DNA of 64,000 nt from Gillisia sp. CAL575 (GCF_000403785.1 NZ_APHJ01000035.1:1-64000), one strand, 5' to 3'. Shown: positions 18,092 through 28,341, counted from the first letter of the stretch. Numbers and translations are program-made. Notes: generated by a model from the letters alone, not told the origin.

Positions 18092-18175
18092 TAAAGATCA
18101 ATTCAAATAAATAATGCATTATTTTAAAAATTTTCTTTAGAAAAATTAACTAATTTTGAGCTCTAACCAACCTGA

Positions 18176-19393
18176 ATGTTTCAAAAAATATTTCGATCCT
18201 ATGTAGACTCCTTTAGCGATTTAAGGCGAGAGGTTTGGTTATTGGCGTTAATTACTTTTATTAACAGAGCTGGTACCATGGTGATCCCATTTCTGTCCTT
18301 ATACCTCACTAAAAATCGAGGCTTTTCTCTGGAAGAAGTTGGATGGATCCTTACTTTTTTTGGACTTGGATCTGTGACTGGATCTTGGTTAGGGGGTAAA
18401 TTAGTAGATAGTATAGGCCATTATAAAACAATGGCAGGAAGCTTACTTATATCTTCGGTGCTTTTCGTGCTTTTGCAATTCCCAAGCTCTTTTTGGGGAA
18501 TTTGCGGAGGAATTTTTTTGGTGATGACCGCTGCAGATATTTTTAGACCTGCTGTTTTTGTGGCAATTAGCGCTTATAGCAAACCTCAAAATAGAACGAG
18601 ATCTGTAACTTTAATTAGATTAGCAATTAACTTAGGTTTTTCTGCAGGACCTGCAATCGGCGGATTAATAATTGCCAGTGCAGGATATAGTGGTTTGTTT
18701 TGGGTAGATGGAATAACCTGTTTATTGGCAGGAATATTATTGCTTAAACTATTGCACCCTAAAAAAGCAGTGGAAAATATACGAGAGGTGAATTTGAGTC
18801 CGCAAGGAGTACTAAAAGACTTTCCTTATCTCATATTTATAGGTGCAATGGTTTTATTTGGTTTTATATTTCTACAATACTTCTCCACAATGCCATTGTT
18901 TTATGCACAAGAGCACGGACTCACAGAATTGGAAATAGGTGTTTTATTGGGCGTAAATGGATTCTTGATTTTCCTTTTTGAAATGCCTTTAATAAAATAT
19001 CTGGAAAACAAAAAGGTGTCAACAATTTTTCATGTAATAGTAGGCACCGCATTGGTAGGAGTAAGCTTTATTGCAATAAACCTAACTGGCTGGATAGGAG
19101 TATTACTAATCGGGATGCTTTTTATGACAATTGGAGAAATGATTGCATTTCCATTTTCAAATACATTTGCATTAACAAGAGCAGATAAAGGCAAACAAGG
19201 ATCTTATATGGCTTTATACAGTATTGCATTTTCATTAAGTCATATTTTTGGACATAACTCTGGAATGCAATTAATTAGCAAATTTGGATATTTCTTTACT
19301 TGGAATGTGATGATTATTTTAGCTGCTGTAGCTTGCGGGCTATTGATCTATCTTAGTTATTTATTAAAAAAAGAAACCACTACTATCATTTAG
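18176..19393 (+). CDS. MFS transporter (DHA1-like)
   Basis: Twelve-helix major facilitator. The family motif A region is GGKLVDSIGHYKTM (loop 2-3), and the two halves are joined by a loop near residues 195-215. 405 residues. This subtype resembles multidrug or sugar efflux MFS proteins of the MdtG/YfcJ kind. Substrate unknown. Its stop codon overlaps by 4 bases with the stop of the convergent hydrolase-like gene. Confidence 0.87.
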   Translation: MFQKIFRSYVDSFSDLRREVWLLALITFINRAGTMVIPFLSLYLTKNRGFSLEEVGWILTFFGLGSVTGSWLGGKLVDSIGHYKTMAGSLLISSVLFVLLQFPSSFWGICGGIFLVMTAADIFRPAVFVAISAYSKPQNRTRSVTLIRLAINLGFSAGPAIGGLIIASAGYSGLFWVDGITCLLAGILLLKLLHPKKAVENIREVNLSPQGVLKDFPYLIFIGAMVLFGFIFLQYFSTMPLFYAQEHGLTELEIGVLLGVNGFLIFLFEMPLIKYLENKKVSTIFHVIVGTALVGVSFIAINLTGWIGVLLIGMLFMTIGEMIAFPFSNTFALTRADKGKQGSYMALYSIAFSLSHIFGHNSGMQLISKFGYFFTWNVMIILAAVACGLLIYLSYLLKKETTTII

Positions 19394-20823
19394 TTTTCAA
19401 ATGGAAGATTATAATACTTAGATTCTCCCAGGTATTTTTTGATCAACTCATTGAACTCCGGACTTAATTTCAGATCCAAAGTTCCGGGGATTTCATACAA
19501 TTGCTCCAAATTATTATAGCCGGTCTTAAGAAGATCTTCTAGATAAAGCAAAGCAGTATAATAATCTCCGTCTTGAGCGCTTAAAGAAATTATTGAAAAA
19601 TAGCCTTCAGGATTTTCTTTATCAAAAACCGTCCGAAGTATCGAAATAAGGATCAAACCATCTATTCCTGCATTTGTGGCTTTCAATTCTTCAAACCTCT
19701 TTTTTGTGTAGGTCTGCAAATAGTTTTCTAACCTATTACCTACTTCAAGTTCCGCAACAATTTTAGATTTCTTAAGCGAATCTATTTCTTTAAATTGCTG
19801 CACCCACCAGCCAATATTTTCAAAATTGTTAGTATATAGATCATCTTCTAAGAGTATTGGGTACTGATATCTCAAATTCTGCTCTGTTATTTTTGCAGAA
19901 TTATATTGCGAGCGTTGTTCTTTATACAATGATTCTCTTCTAATTTCCTTCTGAAGGTCTCGAATTTCACTTTTTTTATCAAAATATTTATATTTATCTC
20001 GCATCAGTTCCAGCAATTCAAAGGCTTTATAAAAACTTAACTGCCTTCTCCAGCTTTCAGCAGTTTCTAATTCTGAAGCGAATAATCGATCAATTAATTC
20101 CACATCTTTAGTTTGACTACCGTCTAGCATTGCCTTTAAAGTAAAACTTCCCAAACCGTGTGAAATTAATTTAACTGAAGGCCAATTATTCTCATCGTCA
20201 TAATTATATATCAAAGGATTATAATCTATAATTTTATACAAATTAAAACTTTCATTCAAATTATTATAAGAATCGCTTTTATGACTTGCGAAGCCTACGA
20301 TACTTCGTTTTTTATTATTATCTACCAATAAATCCTTATTCAACCAGACATCTTCTACAACTAATACCCCTTTAATTTTTGGAAACACCACTGGCAAGGC
20401 ACTTGCTACAACCGCACCTTCATTTAAACCTGCAGTATACATCCTGTTTTCGTCAATTGGAAAATTTAGTAAAACACTCTCTACAAGCCTAGAACCAATT
20501 TCTAAATTGGCTAATAATGAATCTTTCTTAGAAATATTATTGGAAGCTACCAAAAGATATCCCTGATCTTCGGCAGCAGTGCTAAACAATCTCGCAACAT
20601 TAATTCCCCGGCCTTCATCATCAAAAATAAAAACTATAGGCCAGTCTTTGTCTGCAGAATAATTTCTAGGTAGATACATCGCAAAACTTTCTGCAATACT
20701 GTCACCAATAGGCAAACTATCTACAACTGCCCCTTTCCTAAGAGATAAATCTTGAGCAAAAAGTGATTGTGAGAAAATTAAGAGAAATAAAAGTATAGCG
20801 TATATAGGAAAAGTGATTTTCAT
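19390..20823 (-). CDS. secreted alpha/beta-hydrolase-like protein, probably not an active serine hydrolase
   Basis: Signal peptide at residues 1-23 (YAILLFLLIFSQSLFAQ). The first half resembles esterase-type alpha/beta hydrolases (AMYLPRNYSADKDWPIVFIFDDEGRG). At the place of the nucleophile elbow, after NRMYTAG, the sequence reads GLNEGA, so the GxSxG serine appears replaced. The second half is alpha-helical with charged segments like a repeat or TPR-type region (AQDGDYYTALLYLEDLLKTG). 477 residues. I do not recognise an exact family. Confidence 0.65.
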   Translation of the reverse strand: MKITFPIYAILLFLLIFSQSLFAQDLSLRKGAVVDSLPIGDSIAESFAMYLPRNYSADKDWPIVFIFDDEGRGINVARLFSTAAEDQGYLLVASNNISKKDSLLANLEIGSRLVESVLLNFPIDENRMYTAGLNEGAVVASALPVVFPKIKGVLVVEDVWLNKDLLVDNNKKRSIVGFASHKSDSYNNLNESFNLYKIIDYNPLIYNYDDENNWPSVKLISHGLGSFTLKAMLDGSQTKDVELIDRLFASELETAESWRRQLSFYKAFELLELMRDKYKYFDKKSEIRDLQKEIRRESLYKEQRSQYNSAKITEQNLRYQYPILLEDDLYTNNFENIGWWVQQFKEIDSLKKSKIVAELEVGNRLENYLQTYTKKRFEELKATNAGIDGLILISILRTVFDKENPEGYFSIISLSAQDGDYYTALLYLEDLLKTGYNNLEQLYEIPGTLDLKLSPEFNELIKKYLGESKYYNLPFEN

Positions 20824-20852
20824 ACTTCTAAAGTAGCAGAATTTATGGAATT

Positions 20853-20876
20853 AAAAAAGGCCACATTTCTGTGGCC
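20853..20876 (-). terminator. terminator of the DUF1328-like gene
   Basis: Arms GGCCACA (20859-20865) and TGTGGCC (20870-20876) with a 4-base loop; on the minus strand the hairpin is followed by TTTTTTAA. It lies 33 bases after the stop codon at 20909. Confidence 0.8.
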
Positions 20877-20908
20877 TAATACAAATTGTAGGGATTTATT
20901 GTTGGAGA

Positions 20909-21106
20909 TTATTTCTTAACTCGTTGTAATTTCACATCATTAGTGTCAGAAAAAAATGTTTTTGAAATTAATGATACTATTAATAAATCAGCAAAAATCA
21001 AAAACAATATTCTCACCACTTCAATTCCGAAGAAATTTAATCCTGCAAAGCCCAATAAACCGGTTACTATGGTCATTATAAGGAAATGTAAAGTATAGTT
21101 TTTCAT
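20909..21106 (-). CDS. DUF1328-like small membrane protein, 65 aa
   Basis: Two predicted helices: MTIVTGLLGFAGLNFFGIEV and VRILFLIFADLLIVSLIS. The pattern GLLGFAGL followed by a second helix rich in F/L/I resembles the DUF1328/YtjA family of small inner-membrane proteins. I start at ATG 21106 (MKNYTLHFLI); a longer frame from 21127 adds seven residues. The basic tail KLQRVKK is cytoplasmic. Function unknown. Confidence 0.7.
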   Translation of the reverse strand: MKNYTLHFLIMTIVTGLLGFAGLNFFGIEVVRILFLIFADLLIVSLISKTFFSDTNDVKLQRVKK

Positions 21107-21278
21107 GGTGTTTTTATTTTTTATCAAAGATAACTGCTTAGTAGTCGCACAATTACTAACTAAATTACAATTGAGATATATTTAACTTTAAAACACCTTT
21201 TTTTTCAACAAACCCCTTGTGTTTCAAGTGCTTAATTCTGGATATCACAAAAGATAATCTCATATTAAAATAAAATAG

Positions 21279-21286
21279 TACATTTG
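21279..21286 (+). promoter_or_regulatory. minus-7 element (TACATTTG) of the helicase gene
   Basis: TACATTTG matches TAnnTTTG and lies 86 bases before the helicase ATG, implying a 5' untranslated leader of about 80 bases, as is common for DEAD-box helicase genes with cold-dependent expression. Confidence 0.55.
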
Positions 21287-21372
21287 CAGCCGGTTGCCAC
21301 CTTCTCCAATAAGCAACATTTTACACATAGTCTGTCCAATTATTAATACAGGACGGCATTTATAATTCATAC

Positions 21373-22635
21373 ATGACATTTAACGATTTACAATTAACTG
21401 AGCCCTTATATAAGGCAGTTCAAAAAGTAGGATATACTACACCAACCCCAATACAATCCCAATCTATCCCGGCGATTTTAAAAGGAAGAGATATTTTAGG
21501 TTGTGCTCAAACAGGAACAGGAAAAACCGCAGCGTTCTCAATTCCAACAATTCAACTGTTAAACAGTAAGCTTCATAACGGAGGTGGTAAGACAACAATT
21601 AAGAGTCTTATCTTAACCCCAACCCGAGAACTTGCAATCCAAATTGGAGAAAGCTTGAGTGAATACGGTCAATTTAGTGATCTTAAACATCTCGTTATCT
21701 TTGGAGGTGTTAATCAAAACTCTCAAACCAGAGCCCTTAGAAATGGTGTGGATATTTTGGTAGCTACTCCGGGTAGATTATTAGATCTTATGGATCAAGG
21801 GTTTATTTCTCTTTCCAATATCGAGATCTTTACCTTAGATGAAGCAGATAGAATGCTAGATATGGGATTTGTTCACGATGTAAAAAAAGTGATCAAAAAA
21901 ATCCCTGCTAAAAGGCAAACCTTATTCTTTTCTGCTACTATGCCTAATTCTATTATAGATCTTGCAAATAGTATTTTGAATGATCCTTTAAAAGTTTCTG
22001 TAACTCCAGTTTCTTCTACTGCTGAAAGAATTGGTCAAGAAGTTTATTTCATAGATAAAACAAATAAAAAGAACTTATTAATAGATCTTTTACAAGGTTC
22101 TGAAGCAGATAGAGTTCTAGTTTTTACACGTACAAAACATGGCGCCAATAAAGTAGTGAAAGACCTTATAAAGGTAGGGATCAAAGCGGAAGCGATTCAC
22201 GGAAATAAAACTCAAAATGCTCGTCAAAAAGCACTGAAGAATTTTAAAGATAAGTCCACTCGAGTTTTGGTAGCAACAGATATTGCTGCCAGAGGAATAG
22301 ATATAGACGATCTTGCTTTGGTTATAAATTACGAAATTCCAAATATTGCCGAAACTTATGTTCATAGGATCGGACGAACAGGTAGAGCAGGTGCTAGTGG
22401 AAAAGCAATCTCTTTTTGTGATTTTGAGGAAAAAGCATACCTAAAAGATATTCAGAAATTAATAGACCAGAAGATACCTGTAATAGAAGATCATAAATAC
22501 CCTATGGAATTCTTTGAAATTCCAGAGAAGAAGCCACAACAGCGCAGACCTTCGAGAAATGGAAATTCTAGCAAAAAAAACACCTCCGGAGGAAACTCAT
22601 CTAAAAGGAATAATGTTGGGAGATCAAGAAGGTAA
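21373..22635 (+). CDS. DEAD-box ATP-dependent RNA helicase (RhlE-like)
   Basis: RNA helicase for ribosome assembly or RNA turnover. Q motif TTPTPIQSQSIP (residues 22-33), Walker A AQTGTGKT (45-52), PTRELA, DEAD box, SAT, ARGIDID and HRIGRTGRAG are all present. A low-complexity basic tail rich in R, S, N and K (about 383-420) follows the helicase core, as in RhlE-type proteins. 420 residues. The next gene's start overlaps its 3' end. Confidence 0.94.
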   Translation: MTFNDLQLTEPLYKAVQKVGYTTPTPIQSQSIPAILKGRDILGCAQTGTGKTAAFSIPTIQLLNSKLHNGGGKTTIKSLILTPTRELAIQIGESLSEYGQFSDLKHLVIFGGVNQNSQTRALRNGVDILVATPGRLLDLMDQGFISLSNIEIFTLDEADRMLDMGFVHDVKKVIKKIPAKRQTLFFSATMPNSIIDLANSILNDPLKVSVTPVSSTAERIGQEVYFIDKTNKKNLLIDLLQGSEADRVLVFTRTKHGANKVVKDLIKVGIKAEAIHGNKTQNARQKALKNFKDKSTRVLVATDIAARGIDIDDLALVINYEIPNIAETYVHRIGRTGRAGASGKAISFCDFEEKAYLKDIQKLIDQKIPVIEDHKYPMEFFEIPEKKPQQRRPSRNGNSSKKNTSGGNSSKRNNVGRSRR

Positions 22636-23524
22636 CAAAGGACATTCCGAAAGTTATTTTGGAGACTATAGAGACTTTTGGTGGAACCCTACGTTTATTG
22701 AGCTCACAGCAAAAAGACTAGAATTAAGCAAATATACTTCTATGCTAGATGTTGGCTGTGGTCAAGGTCACTGGACTAGGATCTTAGCTCCATTTCTTTC
22801 GCCTAATGCAGAAATCACCGCTGTAGATAGTGATGAAAGATGGTATTCCAAAAATGAAGAATTAGAAGGGCTTTTTGCAAAGTCTAATAATCCATTTGTA
22901 TTAACAAAAGGAAATGCTCAGCAATTACCTTTTGAGGATGATCAATTTGATCTGGTTACCTGCCAAACAGTATTAATTCATGTTCCTAAACCTCAACAGG
23001 CTTTAGAAGAAATGAAACGTGTACTGAAACCAGGCGGAACTTTGTTATGTGTAGAGCCTAATAATATTATCCAAAGTCTCACTAAAACCTCGCTTTCCAA
23101 AAACGATTCAATAGATGAAACTTTAGACCATATTAAATATAGATTGGTTATAGAAAAGGGCAAAAAAAACATGGGGCAAGGAGATAATTCTTTAGGAGAT
23201 CTTTTACCCGGAATGTTCGCATTGGCTGAGATGCATAATATTGAAGTTCGATTATCTGACAAAGCAATTGCTATGTATCCTCCTTATAGCACCAAGGAAC
23301 AAGTAGCAACTTTAAAGCAATGGATGACAGGGAGTTCTTGGAAATCGAATACTCAAAAGGATATCGATTTCTTTAGTGCTGCAGGAGAAGAATTTATGCC
23401 CTTTTATTTTGAATATCAAGAAAAATATGCCCGTAGAGACGATCATTTAATGGGTGCTTTGCAAAGGGAGCAATACCATGCTGCGGGAGGCTCCCTAATG
23501 TATCTTGTTAGTGGAACAAAATAA
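22613..23524 (+). CDS. class I SAM-dependent methyltransferase
   Basis: Methyltransferase with the SAM-binding motif MLDVGCGQGHWTRIL, acidic loop ITAVDSD and post-motif FDLVTCQTVLIHVPKPQQALEEM, followed by a helical C-terminal region. I start at ATG 22613 (MLGDQEGNKGHSESYFGDYR, 303 residues), which overlaps the helicase end by 23 bases; starts further up (22514, 22559) lie inside helicase sequence that translates to low-complexity residues. The overlap suggests coupling with the helicase. Substrate unknown. Confidence 0.82.
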   Translation: MLGDQEGNKGHSESYFGDYRDFWWNPTFIELTAKRLELSKYTSMLDVGCGQGHWTRILAPFLSPNAEITAVDSDERWYSKNEELEGLFAKSNNPFVLTKGNAQQLPFEDDQFDLVTCQTVLIHVPKPQQALEEMKRVLKPGGTLLCVEPNNIIQSLTKTSLSKNDSIDETLDHIKYRLVIEKGKKNMGQGDNSLGDLLPGMFALAEMHNIEVRLSDKAIAMYPPYSTKEQVATLKQWMTGSSWKSNTQKDIDFFSAAGEEFMPFYFEYQEKYARRDDHLMGALQREQYHAAGGSLMYLVSGTK

Positions 23525-23531
23525 AATTCTA

Positions 23532-23975
23532 TTATCCTCTTCTTTTAATAGGTCCTTGATCTACTACATTAGAGAGGATAATATGGGTTTTTGTCTCGCC
23601 GTAAGTGATTAGTTTATCTATGAACTCTTCTAAATGCGACTGATCATAAAGCACCACTTCCATAATAATGTTTTCGTTACCTGTAATTCGGTAACAATTT
23701 ATCACTTCCTTAAATTCCCTTACCTTTTCTAAAAACGGCTTCAACCTTCCCATAAAAGCACGTAAAGTTATCACAGCTTTTAACTGGTGTCCTGTTTTAT
23801 GGTAAGACACTTGTGCCTTATATCCTTTTATAATCCCACTATCTTCCATTTTTTTTACCCTTTCAGCAACCGCTGGAGAAGTAAGTCCAACATTTCTTCC
23901 AATTTCAGCAAATGACTGTCTTGCATTTTTTTGAAGAGATTCCAGTATTTGCCAGTTAACAGAGTCTATAGGCAT
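23532..23975 (-). CDS. Lrp/AsnC family transcriptional regulator
   Basis: An N-terminal winged helix (residues 5-60; LTSPAVAERVKKMEDSGII is the recognition region) is joined to a C-terminal RAM/AsnC ligand domain (65-140). 147 residues, the standard length. Members form dimers and octamers and respond to amino acids. It is convergent with the methyltransferase gene and divergent from the gene at 24102. Target and ligand not known. Confidence 0.92.
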   Translation of the reverse strand: MPIDSVNWQILESLQKNARQSFAEIGRNVGLTSPAVAERVKKMEDSGIIKGYKAQVSYHKTGHQLKAVITLRAFMGRLKPFLEKVREFKEVINCYRITGNENIIMEVVLYDQSHLEEFIDKLITYGETKTHIILSNVVDQGPIKRRG

Positions 23976-24101
23976 AATTAATCTTTTTAACTATTAAAAT
24001 AATTTTATTTAAAGCGAATGTACATATTTACTTTAAATTGAAAAGGAAAGTTCGTAGATATCTCAGTAATTTTATGGGTGTCTAAGAAAAATTATCTTAC
24101 T

Positions 24102-24497
24102 ATGAACTCCATTACTGGATCAGATTTTAGTTACTCACCTGTATATCGCCAAGCGATAGAGATCCTTAATATTTCTAGACTTATTTCCAATTATCTGGTT
24201 CAAGATTTAGCTGCATTAAAACAAAATGGAAAAGAAGATCAGGATATTTACTTCTCAGGAGATATCATTCAACAATCAATTTCATTAGTGCCAAATATTT
24301 TAAAAGCGGAAAGTGAACCATTTGCTGAAGAAAAACACAAGTATGCCGCTTCCGTTACCCGACTCACCAATTTACTTTACAAAAATTGTGACCGCTTAGA
24401 ACTCTCTAACAGCAACGGAAAAGAATTTCTTAGAATATTGAGAATTGAGTTGAAAAAATTCAGAAAATTACAACGAGTTTGGAAGTTGACCTTATAA
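24102..24497 (+). CDS. conserved hypothetical protein, 131 aa
   Basis: Soluble, mostly helical protein starting MNSITGSDFSYSPVYRQAIE with a basic C-terminus (LRIELKKFRKLQRVWKLTL). No signal peptide or membrane segment. It resembles small helical proteins of flavobacteria of unknown role. The frame is open from a GTG at 24078, but ATG 24102 is the more natural start. Divergent from the Lrp regulator, so it could be its target. Confidence 0.6.
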   Translation: MNSITGSDFSYSPVYRQAIEILNISRLISNYLVQDLAALKQNGKEDQDIYFSGDIIQQSISLVPNILKAESEPFAEEKHKYAASVTRLTNLLYKNCDRLELSNSNGKEFLRILRIELKKFRKLQRVWKLTL

Positions 24498-24562
24498 TTA
24501 TGGAACTGATTGTCCAGATTTGTAGCAATAATTACTTTTAACTAGCTATATTCAGATTTGTC

Positions 24563-24628
24563 GTCATGCTGAACTTGTTTCAGTATCTCAATAAGCTAGA
24601 GGAGACCCTGAAACAAGTTCAGAGTGAC
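24563..24628. repeat. intergenic inverted repeat, family copy 4
   Basis: GTCATGCTGAACTTGTTTCA at the left is mirrored by TGAAACAAGTTCAGAGTGAC at the right, a near-perfect palindrome of 66 bases with a short AT-rich centre. Confidence 0.8.
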
Positions 24629-24700
24629 TAGATGGCCAAGTGTCTAGCTGGCAAAACAATAGTTAGGCATCTATAGAATACTTCAATTAAAATATATTAT

Positions 24701-24742
24701 AACTTAAAAAACCCAATTCATATGAATTGGGTTTTTTAAGTT
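24701..24742 (+). terminator. strong terminator-like hairpin
   Basis: A perfect 20-base stem, arms 24701-24720 and 24723-24742, around a 2-base loop, containing ACCCAATTCA and T-runs or A-runs on both sides. It can end transcription from the plus-strand gene at 24102 and from icmF on the minus strand. Confidence 0.85.
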
Positions 24743-24838
24743 ATTTTTTTTTAAAATATTATCGGATTAAGTGATCCGCACGCTTTTCAATCCTAATTCT
24801 GCTAACAAGGATCCCGCTTTCGCTACGCACATCGGGAT

Positions 24839-24887
24839 AAGCGATTCGCACACATTTCAATAAAATTGAAATGTGTGCGAATCGCTT
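24839..24887. repeat. 22-bp perfect hairpin overlapping the icmF stop codon
   Basis: Arms 24839-24860 and 24866-24887 are perfect inverted complements (outer part AAGCGATTCGCACACATTTC) around TAAAA. The right arm covers two bases of the icmF stop codon at 24886-24888. A degraded version of the arm lies at 24770-24793 (AAGTGATCCGCACGC) and a smaller ATCCCG ... CGGGAT palindrome lies between them. There is no T-run, so it does not look like a simple terminator. Confidence 0.8.
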
Positions 24888-27800
24888 ACATGTTTCTTCT
24901 GTACTGTCCTCCTACCTCAAACATTGCTGAAGTGATCTGACCTAAAGAACAAACTTTAGTTGCATCCATTAAGACTTCAAATAAATTCTCGTTCTTAATA
25001 GCAGCTTCCTGAATCATCGCCAGTGCTTTTGCAGATTCTTCTCCAAAGGCTTTATGCAAATTCTTTAAAGTCGTGATTTGGTATTGTTTCTCATCTTCAG
25101 TTGCTCTAATAACCTCTCCTGGAGTAACCGTAGGAGAACCAGTAGAACTCAAGAAAGTATTCACGCCAATGATTGGAAATTCCCCATTGTGCTTCAAAGT
25201 CTCATAATACAAGCTTTCTTCCTGGATCTTACTACGTTGGTACATAGTTTCCATAGCACCAAGAACTCCACCTCTTTCTGTAATTCTATCGAATTCTAAA
25301 AGAACCGCTTCTTCTACAAGATCTGTTAATTCTTCTATGATAAACGCTCCCTGAATTGGATTCTCGTTCTTAGTAAGACCTAATTCTTTATTGATAATAA
25401 GTTGAATAGCCATCGCTCGTCTAACTGAGGCCTCTGTAGGCGTTGTAATAGCTTCATCGTAAGCATTTGTATGCAAGGAGTTACAATTATCATAGATAGC
25501 ATAGAGCGCCTGAAGCGTAGTTCTAATATCATTGAAATCTATTTCCTGTGCATGAAGTGAACGTCCAGAGGTCTGAATGTGATATTTCAGCATTTGAGCT
25601 CTTGAATTTGCACCGTATTTATGTTTCATGGCCTTTGCCCAGATCTTTCTGGCAACTCTACCAATTACTGCATATTCCGGATCTACTCCGTTAGAGAAAA
25701 AGAACGAAAGGTTTGGTCCAAATTTATTGATATCCATTCCACGGCTTAAGTAGTACTCTACATAAGTAAATCCGTTAGCCAAGGTTAATGCCAACTGAGT
25801 CACAGGATTTGCTCCTGCTTCTGCAATATGATATCCAGAAATAGAAACAGAATAAAAGTTTCTTACCTGCTCTTCAATAAAATATTCTTGTACATCTCCC
25901 ATCAATCTCAAGGCATATTCCGTAGAGAAGATACACGTATTTTGCGCCTGATCTTCTTTTAAAATATCTGCCTGTACAGTTCCTCGAACAACATTCAAGG
26001 TGTCTTTTTTGATCTTCGCATAAACATCTGCTGGAAGTACCAAGTCTCCAGTTACTCCTAACAGCATTAATCCTAAACCGTTATTTCCTTCTGGAAGCGG
26101 ACCTTGATATGCAGGGCGATCTAATTTTTTATCCTTATATATTTTCTTAATCTTCTCCTCTACTTCATCTTGAAGATCATTTTCTACTATATATTTTTCA
26201 CATTGCTGATCTATAGCAGCATTCATAAAGAATCCTAATAACATTGGAGCGGGACCATTGATGGTCATACTTACAGAAGTCATTGCATCTGCCAAGTCAA
26301 ATCCAGAATATAATTTCTTCGCATCATCCAGACAACAAATGGAAACACCTGCATTTCCTATTTTTCCATAGATATCTGGTCTAAAATCGGGATCATTCCC
26401 ATAAAGAGTCACAGAATCGAAAGCTGTAGAAAGTCTCTTTGCAGGCAATCCTGCACTTACATAATGAAAACGTCTGTTTGTTCTTTCCGGTCCACCTTCT
26501 CCTGCAAACATTCTGGTTGGATCTTCACCTGCTCTTTTAAAAGGATATAAACCCGCCGTGTAAGGAAACTCTCCCGGAACATTTTCTTGCAAACACCATT
26601 TTAAAATGTCTCCCCAAGCTTGATATTTAGGTAGGGAGATCTTAGGAATTTGAGAATGCGATAATGATTCAGTGTGCGTTTCAATTCTAATTTCCTTATC
26701 TCTTACTTTAAAAGAATATATCGGCTCTTTGTATTTATTTACTTTTTCATCCCAACCGGTGATGATCTCCCAATTGTAAGGATCAAGGTTCAATTTAACG
26801 CGATCGAATTCAGCAATTAAAAGTTTTATGAAATCCTGATTCTTATCGTCATTCTGAACTTGTTTCAGAATCTCATCAGAATCTAAACCATGCTTATCCA
26901 AGTATGACTTCTCGTCTTCGCTCGAAGTGACATCAGTCACAGACCCAATCGTTTTATAAATTCCATAAAGCTTTTGTGCGACCTCTTGTTGAGTGATGGC
27001 CGTTTCGTCATATTTTCTGTTATTCTCAGAAATTTCAGAAAGATATCTCACTCTGCTTGGAGGAATCACATAGATCTTTTCGCTCTTGTCTTCATTGATA
27101 TGAAAAGTGGAGGATAACGCAGCTTCCGTTTTTTCATCTACCTTATTCATCAACTTTCTGTAAAGGGTATTCATTCCCGGATCGTTGAACTGAGATGCAA
27201 TAGTTCCATATACAGGAAGCGTTTCAGGATCGTCATGCCAAAGGCCATGATTACGCTGATATTGTTTTTTTACATCGCGAAGTGCATCTAATGCTCCTCT
27301 TTTATCAAATTTGTTAATTGCCACGAGATCTGCAAAATCTAGCATGTCTATCTTCTCCAACTGCGTAGCCGCTCCAAATTCTGGAGTCATTACGTATAAT
27401 GAAGCATCAGAATGTTCTAAGATCTCGGTATCCGATTGTCCGATCCCTGAAGTTTCTAAAATTATAAGATCGAAAGCTGCTGCTTTAAGTACCTCAACTG
27501 CTTCAGAAACATATTTAGACAATGCTAAGTTGGACTGACGAGTTGCTAAGGAACGCATATAAACACGCTCGTTATTAATAGCATTCATACGGATCCTATC
27601 TCCTAATAAAGCGCCACCAGTTTTACGTTTTGAGGGATCTACAGAAATAATACCAATAGTTTTCTCAGGAAAATCAATTAAGAATCTTCTTACTAATTCA
27701 TCAACCAAGGATGATTTCCCAGATCCTCCAGTTCCGGTGATTCCAAGAACAGGAGTTTTCTTTCCATTAACTTCAATCTTACCAAAAGCCTTTTCAAAAT

Positions 27801-28341
27801 CTTCATGTCTGTTTTCAGCTAAAGAAATTAATCTTGCGATTGTATTAATATTTTTATCCTCTAAAAGGCTTTGAGTTTTATCAGCATTTTCTAATGCAGG
27901 AGTTGGTGTATCTGCAGTTTTAACAAGATCATTTATCATTCCTTGTAATCCCATTTCTCGCCCATCATCTGGAGCATAGATACGAGTTACACCATAATCC
28001 ATAAGTTCTTTGATCTCTGAAGGTAGGATCACTCCACCGCCACCACCAAAGATCTTTATATGCTCTGCTCCTTTTTCCTTAAGCAGATCGTACATATACT
28101 TAAAATACTCGTTATGTCCTCCTTGATAAGAAGTTAAAGCTATTGCATTCGCATCTTCCTGAATAGCGCAATTCACAACTTCTTCAACACTTCGGTCATG
28201 GCCTAAGTGAATTACTTCTACTCCTGTAGACTGAATGATACGGCGCATAATATTAATCGCTGCATCATGCCCATCAAAAAGTGAAGCTGCGGTTACTATT
28301 CTTACTTTGTTCTTAGGTATATATGGCGTTTGATCTTGCAT
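24886..28341 (-). CDS. icmF: fused acyl-CoA mutase with G-protein chaperone (IcmF-type)
   Basis: Coenzyme-B12-dependent carbon-skeleton mutase fused to its own GTPase chaperone. Domain order is the IcmF order: B12-binding domain (1-135, with FDGHD at residues 22-26), MeaI-like GTPase (about 150-420, P-loop GTGGSGKS at 202-209, DxxG-type [10 protein letters not shown] and NKFD), a linker, then the substrate-binding barrel (about 560-1151, [20 protein letters not shown]). IcmF isomerises isobutyryl- and butyryl-CoA or similar acyl-CoAs. At 1151 residues it is longer than the usual ~1,090; the extra part is an in-frame intergenic repeat at residues 471-498. Confidence 0.92.
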   Translation of the reverse strand: MQDQTPYIPKNKVRIVTAASLFDGHDAAINIMRRIIQSTGVEVIHLGHDRSVEEVVNCAIQEDANAIALTSYQGGHNEYFKYMYDLLKEKGAEHIKIFGGGGGVILPSEIKELMDYGVTRIYAPDDGREMGLQGMINDLVKTADTPTPALENADKTQSLLEDKNINTIARLISLAENRHEDFEKAFGKIEVNGKKTPVLGITGTGGSGKSSLVDELVRRFLIDFPEKTIGIISVDPSKRKTGGALLGDRIRMNAINNERVYMRSLATRQSNLALSKYVSEAVEVLKAAAFDLIILETSGIGQSDTEILEHSDASLYVMTPEFGAATQLEKIDMLDFADLVAINKFDKRGALDALRDVKKQYQRNHGLWHDDPETLPVYGTIASQFNDPGMNTLYRKLMNKVDEKTEAALSSTFHINEDKSEKIYVIPPSRVRYLSEISENNRKYDETAITQQEVAQKLYGIYKTIGSVTDVTSSEDEKSYLDKHGLDSDEILKQVQNDDKNQDFIKLLIAEFDRVKLNLDPYNWEIITGWDEKVNKYKEPIYSFKVRDKEIRIETHTESLSHSQIPKISLPKYQAWGDILKWCLQENVPGEFPYTAGLYPFKRAGEDPTRMFAGEGGPERTNRRFHYVSAGLPAKRLSTAFDSVTLYGNDPDFRPDIYGKIGNAGVSICCLDDAKKLYSGFDLADAMTSVSMTINGPAPMLLGFFMNAAIDQQCEKYIVENDLQDEVEEKIKKIYKDKKLDRPAYQGPLPEGNNGLGLMLLGVTGDLVLPADVYAKIKKDTLNVVRGTVQADILKEDQAQNTCIFSTEYALRLMGDVQEYFIEEQVRNFYSVSISGYHIAEAGANPVTQLALTLANGFTYVEYYLSRGMDINKFGPNLSFFFSNGVDPEYAVIGRVARKIWAKAMKHKYGANSRAQMLKYHIQTSGRSLHAQEIDFNDIRTTLQALYAIYDNCNSLHTNAYDEAITTPTEASVRRAMAIQLIINKELGLTKNENPIQGAFIIEELTDLVEEAVLLEFDRITERGGVLGAMETMYQRSKIQEESLYYETLKHNGEFPIIGVNTFLSSTGSPTVTPGEVIRATEDEKQYQITTLKNLHKAFGEESAKALAMIQEAAIKNENLFEVLMDATKVCSLGQITSAMFEVGGQYRRNM
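26848..26931. repeat. intergenic-type repeat inserted in frame in icmF
   Basis: 84 bases (28 codons) beginning GTCATTCTGAACTTGTTTCA on the plus strand and ending CTTCGCTCGAAGTGAC, the same ends as the repeats in non-coding DNA. Translated on the minus strand it gives [11 protein letters not shown]...[10 protein letters not shown] in the linker between the GTPase and mutase domains. It keeps the frame open. Confidence 0.85.
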
